The notes beneath the pieces are model-generated. The model saw nothing but the letters and a program-made list of their open reading frames with translations. It was not told where the DNA came from and ran no database searches. Positions 42,158 through 50,640 of a DNA stretch of 64,000 nucleotides are shown piece by piece. Positions within the stretch are counted from its first letter, which is position 1; each line of letters opens with the position of its first letter. The stretch covers positions 124,001-188,000 of the forward strand of contig NZ_JAGTUT010000001.1 in assembly GCF_025685605.1 (NCBI RefSeq). Reading direction: 5' to 3'. Position numbers and translations under genes: made by a program. The DNA is from Granulicella arctica. GTDB lineage: Bacteria; Acidobacteriota; Terriglobia; Terriglobales; Acidobacteriaceae.

Positions 42158-42780
42158 CGTATATCCCTTCTACGCTCCTGAAAGATCCCTAGGGGCAGCG
42201 TTTCCCGTGCGACATCATCCTGCTGCTTCCATCTAACGTTATTGACACCCATGATGAGGAGCCAAAGGGTCAGAGATGCTTCACCGACAACAGCAGGCAC
42301 CACGATCCACGGGATAAATAAGCGACCTCCTAGCCTAGGCCACAGGAAAATGAGGTAAGCGGCACCGGCCGAAACCATCAACACACCCAGTACACGTGGC
42401 AAAAATGTTGATTTAAAAATTAGACATCCGATCAGGATGCAACTCATCCCGAAAGGCACCAGAGCCATACCATAAGCGGCATCGAACGCCGCCGCAGAGT
42501 GATTGTGCTGAACCCATTCCGTCACACCGAAATAATTGAGCGAATTTACGGCCATCACGAGGACAAAGATGAGTCTGAACAGCGCCGCCAGGAGAGATAC
42601 CGTTTTACTTACCGGTCTGAGTAGGTCATAAAGAAGGATAGCAACGCCCAGGTCGCAGGCCAGGTTGATCACCATCCTAACAGGGGTTGCGCCTGCAGCA
42701 CCGCTGGGCGCCGAGAGGAAGACCATCAGGTATATGAGTCCAGCGATTCTCGCCTTGACATGCGGATGAATTTCTTGCAC
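42154..42780 (-). CDS. DUF4386-family membrane protein (second of three)
   Basis: 208 residues with about six hydrophobic helices: VKARIAGLIYLMVFLSAPSG, ATPVRMVINLACDLGVAILLYDLLRPVSKTVSLLAALFRLIF, and a C-terminal SLTLWLLIMGVNNVRW. GTG start at 42780 with AGGAG upstream. Shorter than its two neighbours. Sits between them in one transcript, 27 bases after the first copy. Confidence 0.78.
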   Translation of the reverse strand: MQEIHPHVKARIAGLIYLMVFLSAPSGAAGATPVRMVINLACDLGVAILLYDLLRPVSKTVSLLAALFRLIFVLVMAVNSLNYFGVTEWVQHNHSAAAFDAAYGMALVPFGMSCILIGCLIFKSTFLPRVLGVLMVSAGAAYLIFLWPRLGGRLFIPWIVVPAVVGEASLTLWLLIMGVNNVRWKQQDDVARETLPLGIFQERRRDIR

Positions 42781-42807
42781 AGCATCACTCCTGCCCTTGG
42801 CTCATGC

Positions 42808-43533
42808 TTATCGCTTGTGTTCAGAGGTTGCAAGTGCCGGCTGCGTTGCATCCCATTGCGCGCGATCGATTCCCTTGATTAGCATCCAGAGCGACATGGA
42901 AATCAAACTAAAGAACATAGGAATGATTATGAATGGAGAGTCGTGCCGCGGCGCGGCCACAATGAAGAAGTTTTTGGCGATGAAGCTGGCCCCGCCGAGT
43001 ATGACAATCGCGCCTAGCGCGCGCGGCAGATAGCCAGACCGCATAATCAAATACCCGCGGACCGCCGCCGCGACGCCATAGAACATCGCGAAAATGCCAA
43101 ATCCGTATCCGTAGACTGTGAGGCAAAGATAGGTGAGCGTCGCTTGGGCCTCCGGAGATATCACTCGGGCAACATCGGTATCCACCGCCGGTAGAGCGGC
43201 GGCGAAGTAAAGCATCTCTCCTGCGGCAAAACTGGCCGTTCCCATCAGACCGAAGCACACCGCAAGTAAAGCCAAGTTGCGGTTGATGGGTCGAAGCAAA
43301 GCATAAAGCAGCACATTGAGAGTGATGTCGCAGGCAGCTTCGGTAAGGTACGCCGCGAAACTGGTCCGAAACAATCCCACGGAACTCGCCATTTTGTGGG
43401 CGGTCCCGGCCAAGTCGTTAGCGAGGAGAAGCGTATCTGGCACGTGTGACTCGCCCCATCCGCCAGCCACGATCGTAATCAGATAAAGAACCCCGATCCA
43501 TCGCGCGTACTGCTGTGCTGTGCGTGCATTCAT
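42808..43533 (-). CDS. DUF4386-family membrane protein (first of three)
   Basis: 241 residues with about seven hydrophobic helices: QYARWIGVLYLITIVAGGWGE, an ITLNVLLYALLRPINRNLALLAVCFGLMGTAS segment and the end FSLISMSLWMLIKGID. ATG 43533 with GAGGG upstream; a TTG at 43545 is less likely. First gene of a three-member tandem of the same family whose copies are now quite different in sequence. Confidence 0.8.
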   Translation of the reverse strand: MNARTAQQYARWIGVLYLITIVAGGWGESHVPDTLLLANDLAGTAHKMASSVGLFRTSFAAYLTEAACDITLNVLLYALLRPINRNLALLAVCFGLMGTASFAAGEMLYFAAALPAVDTDVARVISPEAQATLTYLCLTVYGYGFGIFAMFYGVAAAVRGYLIMRSGYLPRALGAIVILGGASFIAKNFFIVAAPRHDSPFIIIPMFFSLISMSLWMLIKGIDRAQWDATQPALATSEHKR

Positions 43534-43733
43534 CGCGTCCCTCAAGGTGTCTTATACGCTCCCCTTGGCAGACAGTTCCGTGAATCAACGCGAATACTCC
43601 GCAATCCGCAAGGCTGGACCCGTGTCTAAGAACTTAGCGCGAGATCGCTGCGGCTCCGCACACCGAACGGATGACGGCTGGCCAGCGGCACTGATCGCTT
43701 ACGATAAAGGCTCTTGTCTTCATTAATACAGGA

Positions 43734-44097
43734 TCAGACCTTTGGCGGCTTCTGAATCGTGTCTCTGAGCCGACTCTGAAGGTCAGAAGCGTGGATCTCA
43801 AGCTAATGACCATTAGGGTCCAAGAAGTAAAATGACCTTCCGTGACTATGGTTCTCCCGCCAGGAAACCACCTCGGCGACCTGTAGCAGTTCGCGTATGT
43901 CATCGAACTTTGTGGATCGAATTGCGAACGCGACGTGAGTGAACTCAGGCAGGGGACCCAGAGAGAGTTTCAGGGTCGCGTGTGATGCACATCCAGTCAG
44001 TTCCAGACAAGAAGTATGCTCCTTTACACCAACGCGCGACAGGCATCAGCCCAAGCATCCCCGTATTAAGCAGAAAGTGTTCAAGCTGCGCTATGAC
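43734..44097 (-). pseudogene. broken VOC-superfamily (glyoxalase / fosfomycin-resistance-like) gene
   Basis: The - strand encodes, from 44097 downwards, FLLNTGMLGLMPVARWCKGAYFLSGTDWMCI, then after a frameshift near 43965 EFTHVAFAIRSTKFDDIREL and WRENHSHGRSFYFLDPNGH, a TAG stop (43803-43805), and LEIHASDLQSRL before TGA at 43734. This is the vicinal-oxygen-chelate fold with its metal residues (H in THVAF, E in LEIH). The N-terminal beta strand is missing. One frameshift plus one nonsense codon make it inactive. Intact relatives are lactoylglutathione lyases or FosA/FosX/FosB-like enzymes. Confidence 0.75.
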
Positions 44098-44141
44098 TTA
44101 GCAAAGCAGCCAGTTCCGAATGTAGGGTGCGGTAATGCTGA

Positions 44142-44496
44142 TTTTCTCGCGTCATCAAGCCGTGGAGGGAAGCCGATGCCCTCAGCGCCCACGTCAATCT
44201 ATACGGATTCTGGAACGAAACTGCTTTTCTCGCCAGGAGCGGCGATCTCGGCATGGTGTTGAGACTTGCGTGCATTGGCTATGAAAACCTCGACAACGAG
44301 GAACAGAAATACGCGGTGAAGCACCTCGAATCGGCCCTGAAAGCTTTCACGTCTATCAGTATTCTTCAAAACGAATCGTCCCGAGATCCCATTGGCCACC
44401 TACGATAACGAACTGATCGACGAAGCCATAGACCAGCGGCGGCAATACTTCGAGTCAAAGCGAGAGGACTATTTGAGGGTGGAAGTTTCTATGTGA
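44142..44496 (+). pseudogene. relic of conjugation ATPase VirB4/TrbE, N-terminal part
   Basis: Frame one (44142-44408) encodes WREADALSAHVNLYGFWNET, SGDLGMVLRLACIGYENLD and a helical stretch ending in SALKAF. A +1 shift then gives FKTNRPEIPLATYDNELIDE and AIDQRRQYFESKREDYL before TGA at 44494-44496. This order and wording fit the N-terminal domain of VirB4/TrbE ATPases of type IV secretion systems (a READALSAHVNLYGF opening, GDLGxVLxLxGIxYExLD, then the ATYDN...QRR-x-F block). The ATPase domain is absent, there is no start signal, and the frame is broken. Identification is by recalled family patterns. Confidence 0.6.
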
Positions 44497-44622
44497 TTTG
44501 AACTGAGCAACCGTCCAACTGCGAGATGCAGGGATTCCGGCGAATACTTTGCAGGAATTCCTCGCTCGCTGAGGCCAAGAGGCGCGTATGCGGTCTTCGA
44601 TACTGAATTGCCATGACGCAGT

Positions 44623-45144
44623 CTAGAGAATCTGCGCTGGAGTACCTTCCGCATTCGGGTTTGCAGGCATAGGAACCACGGCTGTTTGCCGAAACGAAAG
44701 ATGCTTGTGTCCGAAGAAACTGCTCACGACGGTGAAGACGGCGACGATCGCTGCGGCGATGTACGGGGCTTGCGTCTGGTATCGGGTGCTATGTCGAATC
44801 AAGCCAACCAGCGGCCCCAGGGCGAGCGCCGAAAAGAGGATGGTTCCGCTATAGACAATCAGGCTGCGAAGCCATTCTTTGACGTAGTTTCCCTTCGTTT
44901 GGAAGACAAACCACTTATAGCCCAGAAAAGCCACGGTAATGCTGATCAGGTTTGACGCCACACTCGCCACAATGTAGGAGTAGGCATGCATCACATGCGA
45001 CAGCCACCGATTCATCAGGAAGAAGCAGGTGTATCCGAAGAGTGTATTCCAGCCTCCAACTATCAGGTAGCGCAGAAGTTGGGCCGGAGGAATGTGCTTG
45101 GCCAGTCCGTTACGTTCAGGTGCCGCTATGATCGGGTCGCTCAT
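44623..45144 (-). CDS. GtrA-family membrane protein
   Basis: 173 residues with four transmembrane helices and the GtrA signature (LLRYLIVGGWNTLFGYTCFF near residue 23, VAFLGYKWFVF near 75). GtrA proteins are thought to flip undecaprenyl-phosphate-linked sugars to the periplasm for O-antigen or teichoic-acid decoration. ATG 45144 overlaps the stop of the GT2 gene before it (ATGA), the classical gtrA-gtrB partnership. Confidence 0.88.
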   Translation of the reverse strand: MSDPIIAAPERNGLAKHIPPAQLLRYLIVGGWNTLFGYTCFFLMNRWLSHVMHAYSYIVASVASNLISITVAFLGYKWFVFQTKGNYVKEWLRSLIVYSGTILFSALALGPLVGLIRHSTRYQTQAPYIAAAIVAVFTVVSSFFGHKHLSFRQTAVVPMPANPNAEGTPAQIL

Positions 45145-46091
45145 CCCTGGAGGGTTTCCTGGAAGTTGATTCGTTCCTTCTCAATAACCAGCGGACGGTT
45201 TTGAACCATCGTGTGGATGGATCCGATGTACTCTCCGATGACCCCAAGAGCCACGAGTTGCACGGAGCCGAAGAAGAAGAGGCCGACCACAACGGGAGCG
45301 ATCCCGATATCGAAGTGGTTCCAGAAAAGTATCTTTGCGATGAGGTAACCGACGCCAATCAATGCGCTCAAGAAGGCAAGGATAAAGCCGGTGAAGGTCA
45401 CGATGCGAAGGGGCACCTTCGATAGATTCGTGATGCCAAGCATGGCCAGATCGTAGAGCGTGTAAAAGTTGTTCTTTGTGATCCCACGTTCGCGCCGCTT
45501 CTGGTTGTAGTACACAGCTTTGTGTGGCAACCCGATTTCAGCAATCATGCCACGGAAGTACGGGTACGGGTCGCGAAAGCGGGTGCGAAGGATGTCGATC
45601 ACCTTGCGGTCGTACAGACCGAACCCGGTAAAGTGCTCGAAGACCCGAACATTAGTGAGGCTGGCAACCGTGCGATAGTACAAGGTTCGAATCTTGTACA
45701 TCAAGCCGCTCTCGTCACTGGTGTTCTTGATCCCTACGATGACGGGCGTCCCACGCTCCCACTCCTCGATCATCTCGCCGATCAACTCGGGCGGGTCTTG
45801 AAGATCCGAGAGCAGCATGGCCACTGCATCGCCTTCTGCGTTCATAATGGCGTGCTGTGGAGAACGAAGATGCCCGAAGTTCCGCGCATTAACGATGACC
45901 TTAACGTTTGCATCGTTCGCCGCAAGACCGCGAAGTATCTCGACCGTGTTGTCCGTCGAAGCATTATCGATAAAGATGTGTTCGTAGCGATACTGGGGAA
46001 AGTTCGCAAGTGTCTGCCGGGTTCGCAGGTACAGTTGCTCGACGTTATCCTGCTCGTTATAGCAAGGACTGACAATGCTGATCAGCTTCAT
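45141..46091 (-). CDS. family 2 glycosyltransferase, undecaprenyl-phosphate glycosyltransferase (GtrB/DPM1-like)
   Basis: 316 residues: a GT-A domain (ISIVSPCYNEQDNVEQLY, FIDNASTDNT, MLLSDLQDPPE with the DxQDP motif) and two C-terminal transmembrane helices (about 230-290), as in GtrB-type enzymes. It makes undecaprenyl-phosphate-linked monosaccharide in the cytoplasmic leaflet, to be flipped by the coupled GtrA protein. ATG 46091 has AGGAGC upstream; a longer frame to 46127 is not needed. Overlaps the reductase/epimerase gene by 4 bases, so the donor may be the rare sugar made by this cluster. Confidence 0.88.
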   Translation of the reverse strand: MKLISIVSPCYNEQDNVEQLYLRTRQTLANFPQYRYEHIFIDNASTDNTVEILRGLAANDANVKVIVNARNFGHLRSPQHAIMNAEGDAVAMLLSDLQDPPELIGEMIEEWERGTPVIVGIKNTSDESGLMYKIRTLYYRTVASLTNVRVFEHFTGFGLYDRKVIDILRTRFRDPYPYFRGMIAEIGLPHKAVYYNQKRRERGITKNNFYTLYDLAMLGITNLSKVPLRIVTFTGFILAFLSALIGVGYLIAKILFWNHFDIGIAPVVVGLFFFGSVQLVALGVIGEYIGSIHTMVQNRPLVIEKERINFQETLQG

Positions 46092-47155
46092 AGATGATGC
46101 TCCTGGTCTCTCGCCCACCCGTGCCACGCTGCAGTGCGCTGAATCGCATCTCTCAATTCTACCGTCTGCCGCAGGCCAAGTTCATCGAATGCTCGTTGGG
46201 TGGATGGAACATATCGCGATGGCAAGACATCGGGTAGAGGCCGGCCAACAACTTCAATCGTCAGTTCGGGATTTAGCGCGGCTTGGACCTCTCGTGCAAG
46301 GTCGCCGATGCTCAGCGCTTGATGGGAGCCAATATTGATCGGCTGTAGCGCCGGCGCTTTGAACAAGATGGTCCACAGCCATACAGCAAGATCTGTTGCG
46401 TAAAGGTAAGATCGCAACGGCGTCCCGTCCCCGCTGATGCGGATAGTCTGCGAGGCAATTGCACTTCGAATAAAATTGCCGATCGCATAACTGCCCTGAA
46501 GAGGGAGATGCGGACCGACAAAGGCGAAGCAACGGGCTATCTTCGGGACTAGGCTGGAAGATCCGGCATAGGCCGCGCACAGTGCTTCTGCAGCACGTTT
46601 TGCCTCGCCGTAGGCGCTTGCTGCCTGGCACGGATCAGGAGCGCCGCGGTAGTCTTCGGGAAGATGGGTGATGGAGGTCGGCTGCGCGCCATACACAGCG
46701 CCTGAGCTGACCATCAGGAATTTGCGGGTGCCATGAGTCGCGGCGAATTCCAACGTGCGGTGGGTGCCCTCGAAGATAGTGGAGAGTGTGCTCAGGGCTC
46801 CATTGGTTGTATTTCCGGTACGTACGTCCCCGGTATCAGCGGCAGCATGAAGTACGAAGGCAAATTCACCTTCCGGAAAAGGAAACGAACGCACATCTCC
46901 TTCGACCGCTGCGAGGGCAGGGTTGTTCGCGAGATGAGGACAGCGAAGAAGAAAGTTCGGCCATGACCTAGTAAGGACAACCATCTCCGCATTGAGGGAA
47001 AACTTTTGATTGGCCCTAAGAAAGCTCTCGATGAGCCAGCAGCCAAAAAAACCCGTCCCGCCAGTGAGGAAGATGCGCTGGCCGCGCACCTCCTCCCAAA
47101 GCGGTTCAGTGAGGCTGACGATCTCTTCAAGATCGCGTGGATCAAGGGGAGGCAT
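46088..47155 (-). CDS. NAD-dependent epimerase/dehydratase-family reductase of the rare-sugar cluster
   Basis: 355 residues, extended SDR: IFLTGGTGFFGCWL near residue 28, SSGAVYG, and the catalytic YGEAK (Y-x-x-x-K). The C-terminal substrate domain has GDGTPLRSYLYATDLAVWLW. It follows rfbH in the same - strand operon, so it probably reduces a CDP-4-keto-3,6-dideoxy sugar (as in abequose/paratose synthesis) or the acetyl branch of a yersiniose-type sugar. ATG 47155 is used; TTG 47161 is the only longer option. No strong ribosome site. Exact product unresolved. Confidence 0.78.
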   Translation of the reverse strand: MPPLDPRDLEEIVSLTEPLWEEVRGQRIFLTGGTGFFGCWLIESFLRANQKFSLNAEMVVLTRSWPNFLLRCPHLANNPALAAVEGDVRSFPFPEGEFAFVLHAAADTGDVRTGNTTNGALSTLSTIFEGTHRTLEFAATHGTRKFLMVSSGAVYGAQPTSITHLPEDYRGAPDPCQAASAYGEAKRAAEALCAAYAGSSSLVPKIARCFAFVGPHLPLQGSYAIGNFIRSAIASQTIRISGDGTPLRSYLYATDLAVWLWTILFKAPALQPINIGSHQALSIGDLAREVQAALNPELTIEVVGRPLPDVLPSRYVPSTQRAFDELGLRQTVELRDAIQRTAAWHGWARDQEHHL

Positions 47156-47186
47156 GGTCAAGAAGTTAAGTCCCTAGGGTTCAACT

Positions 47187-48524
47187 TCAGGAAAGAACCG
47201 GAAGCGCCTTCGCTTGCGATGCAAACTGCGCGATCGTTGCGACGATATGGTCGAGCATGGCGGAGTCGAGACCAGGGAAGACTCCCAGCCACAGAATATT
47301 GCGCATCACGAAATCTGTGTTCGGAAGGTCACCGATCTGGCGGAATTCGATCCCTTCGTAAGCCGGCTGACGGAGCAGATTCCCTGCAAACATCAGGCGT
47401 GTGCCGATCTTCTGCGACTCCAGTGCCTTCACGAGTTGATCCCTGGTAAACGGTGCGCTCTCACGTACACCAAGGGGGAATCCGAACCAGCTTGGGTCAG
47501 AGCCCTCGGTCGCCACCGGCAGCATGAGAACATCCTGCAGTGGCTCGAGTGCCTTCCAGAGGTACTGGAAGTTATCGCGACGAACCTGGATGAAGTGCTC
47601 CACCTTATCGAGCTGCGATAAGCCGAGCGCCGCTTGCATATCCGTAGCCTTGAGGTTGTAACCAATATGCGAGTAGGTGTACTTGTGGTCGTAGCCGCAG
47701 GGGAGCGAGCCGAGCTGCCAGTCGAAACGCTTGCCGCATGTGTTGTCGACACCAGGCTCACACCAGCAGTCACGTCCCCAGTCGCGGAACGACTCAATCA
47801 ACGTCTGGAGCAGCGGCGTATTGGTCAGAACAGCTCCACCTTCACCCATCGTAATGTGGTGCGCAGGATAGAAGCTGAGGGTGGCGAGATCGCCGAATGT
47901 TCCGACTTTCTGACCCTTGTAGGTCGCGCCGAGAGCATCGCAGCAATCCTCGACGACCCACAGATTGTGCTTCTTCGCGAACTCCATCACGGCACCGAGA
48001 TCGAAAGGATTGCCGAGGGTATGCGCAATCATGATGGCTCGCGTCTTGGGGCTAAGCGCTTTTTCGAGTTGAGTGACGTCGATCTCAAAGGTCGGAAGAG
48101 CCACATCCACAAAGACCGGGATGAGGCGATTCTGAATGATCGGATTGACCGTTGTGGGAAAACCAGCGGCTACCGTGATGACCTCGTCGCCTGGCTTGAG
48201 TTGACGATCGCCAAGCTTGGGCGACGTAAGAGCAGTGAGAGCCACCAGGTTTGCCGATGAGCCTGAGTTCACGAGCGAGCAACCACGCACCCCTATAAAG
48301 CGGGCTAGTTTCTTCTCGAATGCCTTGGCAAAGCGGCCCGTAGTGAACCAGCAATCAAGCGCAGAGTCAACCAGTAAACTGAGATCTTGTCCATCAATGA
48401 CTTTGCCAGAGACTGGAACGAAGGACTGACCCGCAACGAACGTTTTCTGAGGGAAGGCCTCTGCATGGTACTCAGCCGTAAGTTGTAGGATTTGGGTGCG
48501 AAGCTCGTCAGCGCGCTGGCTCAT
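47187..48524 (-). CDS. rfbH: CDP-4-dehydro-6-deoxyglucose 3-dehydrase E1 (RfbH/DdhC)
   Basis: 445 residues of the PLP aminotransferase fold in which the Schiff-base lysine is replaced by histidine ([14 protein letters not shown], His222/His223), the mark of this 3-deoxygenating enzyme; it uses PMP and a 2Fe-2S cluster. The cysteines for the cluster appear in [15 protein letters not shown] and nearby. It removes the 3-OH of CDP-4-keto-6-deoxyglucose, working with a reductase (E3, RfbI/DdhD) that is not found in this window. AAGGAG precedes ATG 48524. Divergent from rfbF (206 bases between starts); first gene of a four-gene - strand operon ending in gtrA. Confidence 0.92.
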   Translation of the reverse strand: MSQRADELRTQILQLTAEYHAEAFPQKTFVAGQSFVPVSGKVIDGQDLSLLVDSALDCWFTTGRFAKAFEKKLARFIGVRGCSLVNSGSSANLVALTALTSPKLGDRQLKPGDEVITVAAGFPTTVNPIIQNRLIPVFVDVALPTFEIDVTQLEKALSPKTRAIMIAHTLGNPFDLGAVMEFAKKHNLWVVEDCCDALGATYKGQKVGTFGDLATLSFYPAHHITMGEGGAVLTNTPLLQTLIESFRDWGRDCWCEPGVDNTCGKRFDWQLGSLPCGYDHKYTYSHIGYNLKATDMQAALGLSQLDKVEHFIQVRRDNFQYLWKALEPLQDVLMLPVATEGSDPSWFGFPLGVRESAPFTRDQLVKALESQKIGTRLMFAGNLLRQPAYEGIEFRQIGDLPNTDFVMRNILWLGVFPGLDSAMLDHIVATIAQFASQAKALPVLS

Positions 48525-48730
48525 AATTAACAGACTCCTTCATAAGGTGATAGGGGCGAACGCTATCTGATTTGAAGTTGCCAGCGCTGTATACTACAGC
48601 TAAAAGGAACTAGGTTGTCGTTGTGTAACCTGGCCCTAACTTGCAAGATTCTAAGTAATTATAGCGTGGCTGGTACTCATCGAACTCCAGCATGTGTTTC
48701 GCAAATAACAAGATCGAGGACAATATAAGC

Positions 48731-49504
48731 ATGAAGGCGGTCATTCTTGCAGGTGGACTTGGAACCCGAATCAGCGAAGAGACATCGGTACGCCCGAAAC
48801 CAATGGTGGAGATTGGTGGGCGTCCCATCCTCTGGCACATCCTCAAGATGTATTCCCAGCATGGCATCTTCGATTTCGTCATTTGCCTCGGCTACAAGGG
48901 CTATGTCATCAAGGAATACTTCGCAAATTACTTCCTGCATACGGCTGATGTCACCTTCCACATGACCGATAACCGCATGGAAGTTCACGGCAACACCACC
49001 GAACCTTGGCATATCACACTGGTCGAGACGGGTGCTGAGACGGGCACGGGCGGGCGTTTGAAGAAGGTAGCGAGCCACGTAGCGAACGAAGATGCATTTT
49101 GCATGACCTACGGCGACGGCGTGTCGGATGTGAATATCACCGAGTCAATCAAATTTCATAAGAGTCACGGAAAACTTGCGACTCTGACCGCTGTACAACC
49201 GGTTGCGCGCTTCGGCATGCTCGGTATCGAAGGCGATGAAATACATACCTTCCAGGAAAAGCCGTCGTCTGATCTCGGTTGGTTGAATGGCGGTTTCTTC
49301 GTCTTGTCACCGAAGGTTCTCGAGACCATTCCAGACGAGCCGTCGACCATGTGGGAGCGCGAACCGCTCGAGCGTATCGCCAGCGAACACAATCTTCACG
49401 CCTATCGCCACTCAGGCTTCTGGCAGCCGATGGACACGCTCCGCGACAAGCAGCACCTGGAAGAACTATGGAACTCCGGAAAGGCGCCATGGAAGACGTG
49501 GTAA
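48731..49504 (+). CDS. rfbF: glucose-1-phosphate cytidylyltransferase
   Basis: 257 residues, exactly the usual RfbF/DdhA length. [20 protein letters not shown] is the nucleotidyltransferase signature, followed by [15 protein letters not shown] and later [10 protein letters not shown]. It makes CDP-glucose from CTP and glucose-1-phosphate, the first step towards CDP-3,6-dideoxyhexoses. GAGGA lies about 10 bases before ATG 48731; the frame is open 13 codons further up without need. Its 3' end overlaps rfbG by 16 bases. Confidence 0.95.
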   Translation: MKAVILAGGLGTRISEETSVRPKPMVEIGGRPILWHILKMYSQHGIFDFVICLGYKGYVIKEYFANYFLHTADVTFHMTDNRMEVHGNTTEPWHITLVETGAETGTGGRLKKVASHVANEDAFCMTYGDGVSDVNITESIKFHKSHGKLATLTAVQPVARFGMLGIEGDEIHTFQEKPSSDLGWLNGGFFVLSPKVLETIPDEPSTMWEREPLERIASEHNLHAYRHSGFWQPMDTLRDKQHLEELWNSGKAPWKTW

Positions 49505-50640
49505 AAAACGTGTGGGCCGGCAAGCGTGTCTTCCTCACAGGACACACAGGCTTCAAAGGTGGATGGCTGGCCCTCTGGCTGGCGCAAGTCGGAGCAGTAG
49601 TGCGCGGTTACGCGCTTGATCCTTCGACGGAGCCGAGTCTTTTTGGAGGCGCACGGGTCGGCAGTGTCATTGAGGACATTCGCGGCGATCTTCGGGACCA
49701 TGCCGCGCTCGACCGAGCCATGCGCGATTTCCAGCCCGATGTGGTCTTTCATCTGGCTGCGCAGCCGCTCGTGCGGCGATCATATGCAGATCCTTTGGCT
49801 ACGTACAGCACCAACGTGATGGGGACGGCTCACGTCCTTGAATCGATCCGCACGATTGCCTCCGTGCGTGCGGCCGTAATCGTCACGACGGATAAGTGCT
49901 ACCTGAACCGGGAATGGCATTGGGGCTATCGGGAAACCGATCCGATGGGTGGATATGACCCATACAGCAGCAGCAAGGCATGTGTAGAGATTCTGAGTGC
50001 GTCGTATCGCAGCTCCTTCTTTCCTCCGGAACGGTTCGCAACCCACGGCGTTGCGCTTGCAACTGCACGTGCGGGAAACGTAATCGGAGGCGGCGACTGG
50101 TCGGAGGACCGCCTTTTGCCCGATCTCATCAGGGGCTTTATGTCGGGGGAACCTGTGATGATCCGGCGACCGCACTCCATCAGGCCGTGGCAACATGTGC
50201 TCGAGCCGGTGGCTGGATATATCGCGCTTGCGGAGCGTCTACTCGCCGGCAAGATCGAATTTGCGGACGCCTGGAACTTTGGCCCGTGGGATGACGATGC
50301 ATGGCCGGTCGGAAGAATCGCCACCGAAATGGCACGCCGCTGGGGCAACGGCGCGAGTTGGGTTACGGATGAGGCCGAGTCTGTTCACGAAGCAGGATAC
50401 CTCAAGCTGGACTCCAGCAAGGCTCGCTCCGAGCTAGGCTGGCTGCCGCGACTTAAACTCCAGACGGCGCTCGAATGGCTGGTCGATTGGTACCAGGCTT
50501 GGGAACAAGGGACAGATATGAACATGATCACATTGGGCCAGATCGCGAAGTATCAAAGAACCATGCAGACATTCACAGCATCGCAACCGACAGGTGCCGC
50601 TCTGGCGAGCATGGAGAGCGAAGTCAAGGTGTCCGCGTGA
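49489..50640 (+). CDS. rfbG: CDP-glucose 4,6-dehydratase
   Basis: 383 residues, extended [21 protein letters not shown] at the N-terminus, [11 protein letters not shown], and catalytic YSSSK (Y-x-x-x-K) in [11 protein letters not shown]. These are specific to CDP-glucose dehydratases. It converts CDP-glucose to CDP-4-keto-6-deoxyglucose, the substrate of RfbH. ATG 49489 with GGAAAGG upstream fits the family N-terminus; ATG 49468 is an alternative. The stop overlaps the next gene (GTGA). A C-terminal tail of about 45 residues beyond the usual end is unassigned. Confidence 0.94.
   Translation: MEDVVKNVWAGKRVFLTGHTGFKGGWLALWLAQVGAVVRGYALDPSTEPSLFGGARVGSVIEDIRGDLRDHAALDRAMRDFQPDVVFHLAAQPLVRRSYADPLATYSTNVMGTAHVLESIRTIASVRAAVIVTTDKCYLNREWHWGYRETDPMGGYDPYSSSKACVEILSASYRSSFFPPERFATHGVALATARAGNVIGGGDWSEDRLLPDLIRGFMSGEPVMIRRPHSIRPWQHVLEPVAGYIALAERLLAGKIEFADAWNFGPWDDDAWPVGRIATEMARRWGNGASWVTDEAESVHEAGYLKLDSSKARSELGWLPRLKLQTALEWLVDWYQAWEQGTDMNMITLGQIAKYQRTMQTFTASQPTGAALASMESEVKVSA

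Noticed and set aside
32723..44622. Integrase, transposase or flanking attachment repeats expected for the island
   Set aside because: None was found by reading both strands; the tRNA 3' end was not seen repeated at the far side, so no attachment site is annotated.
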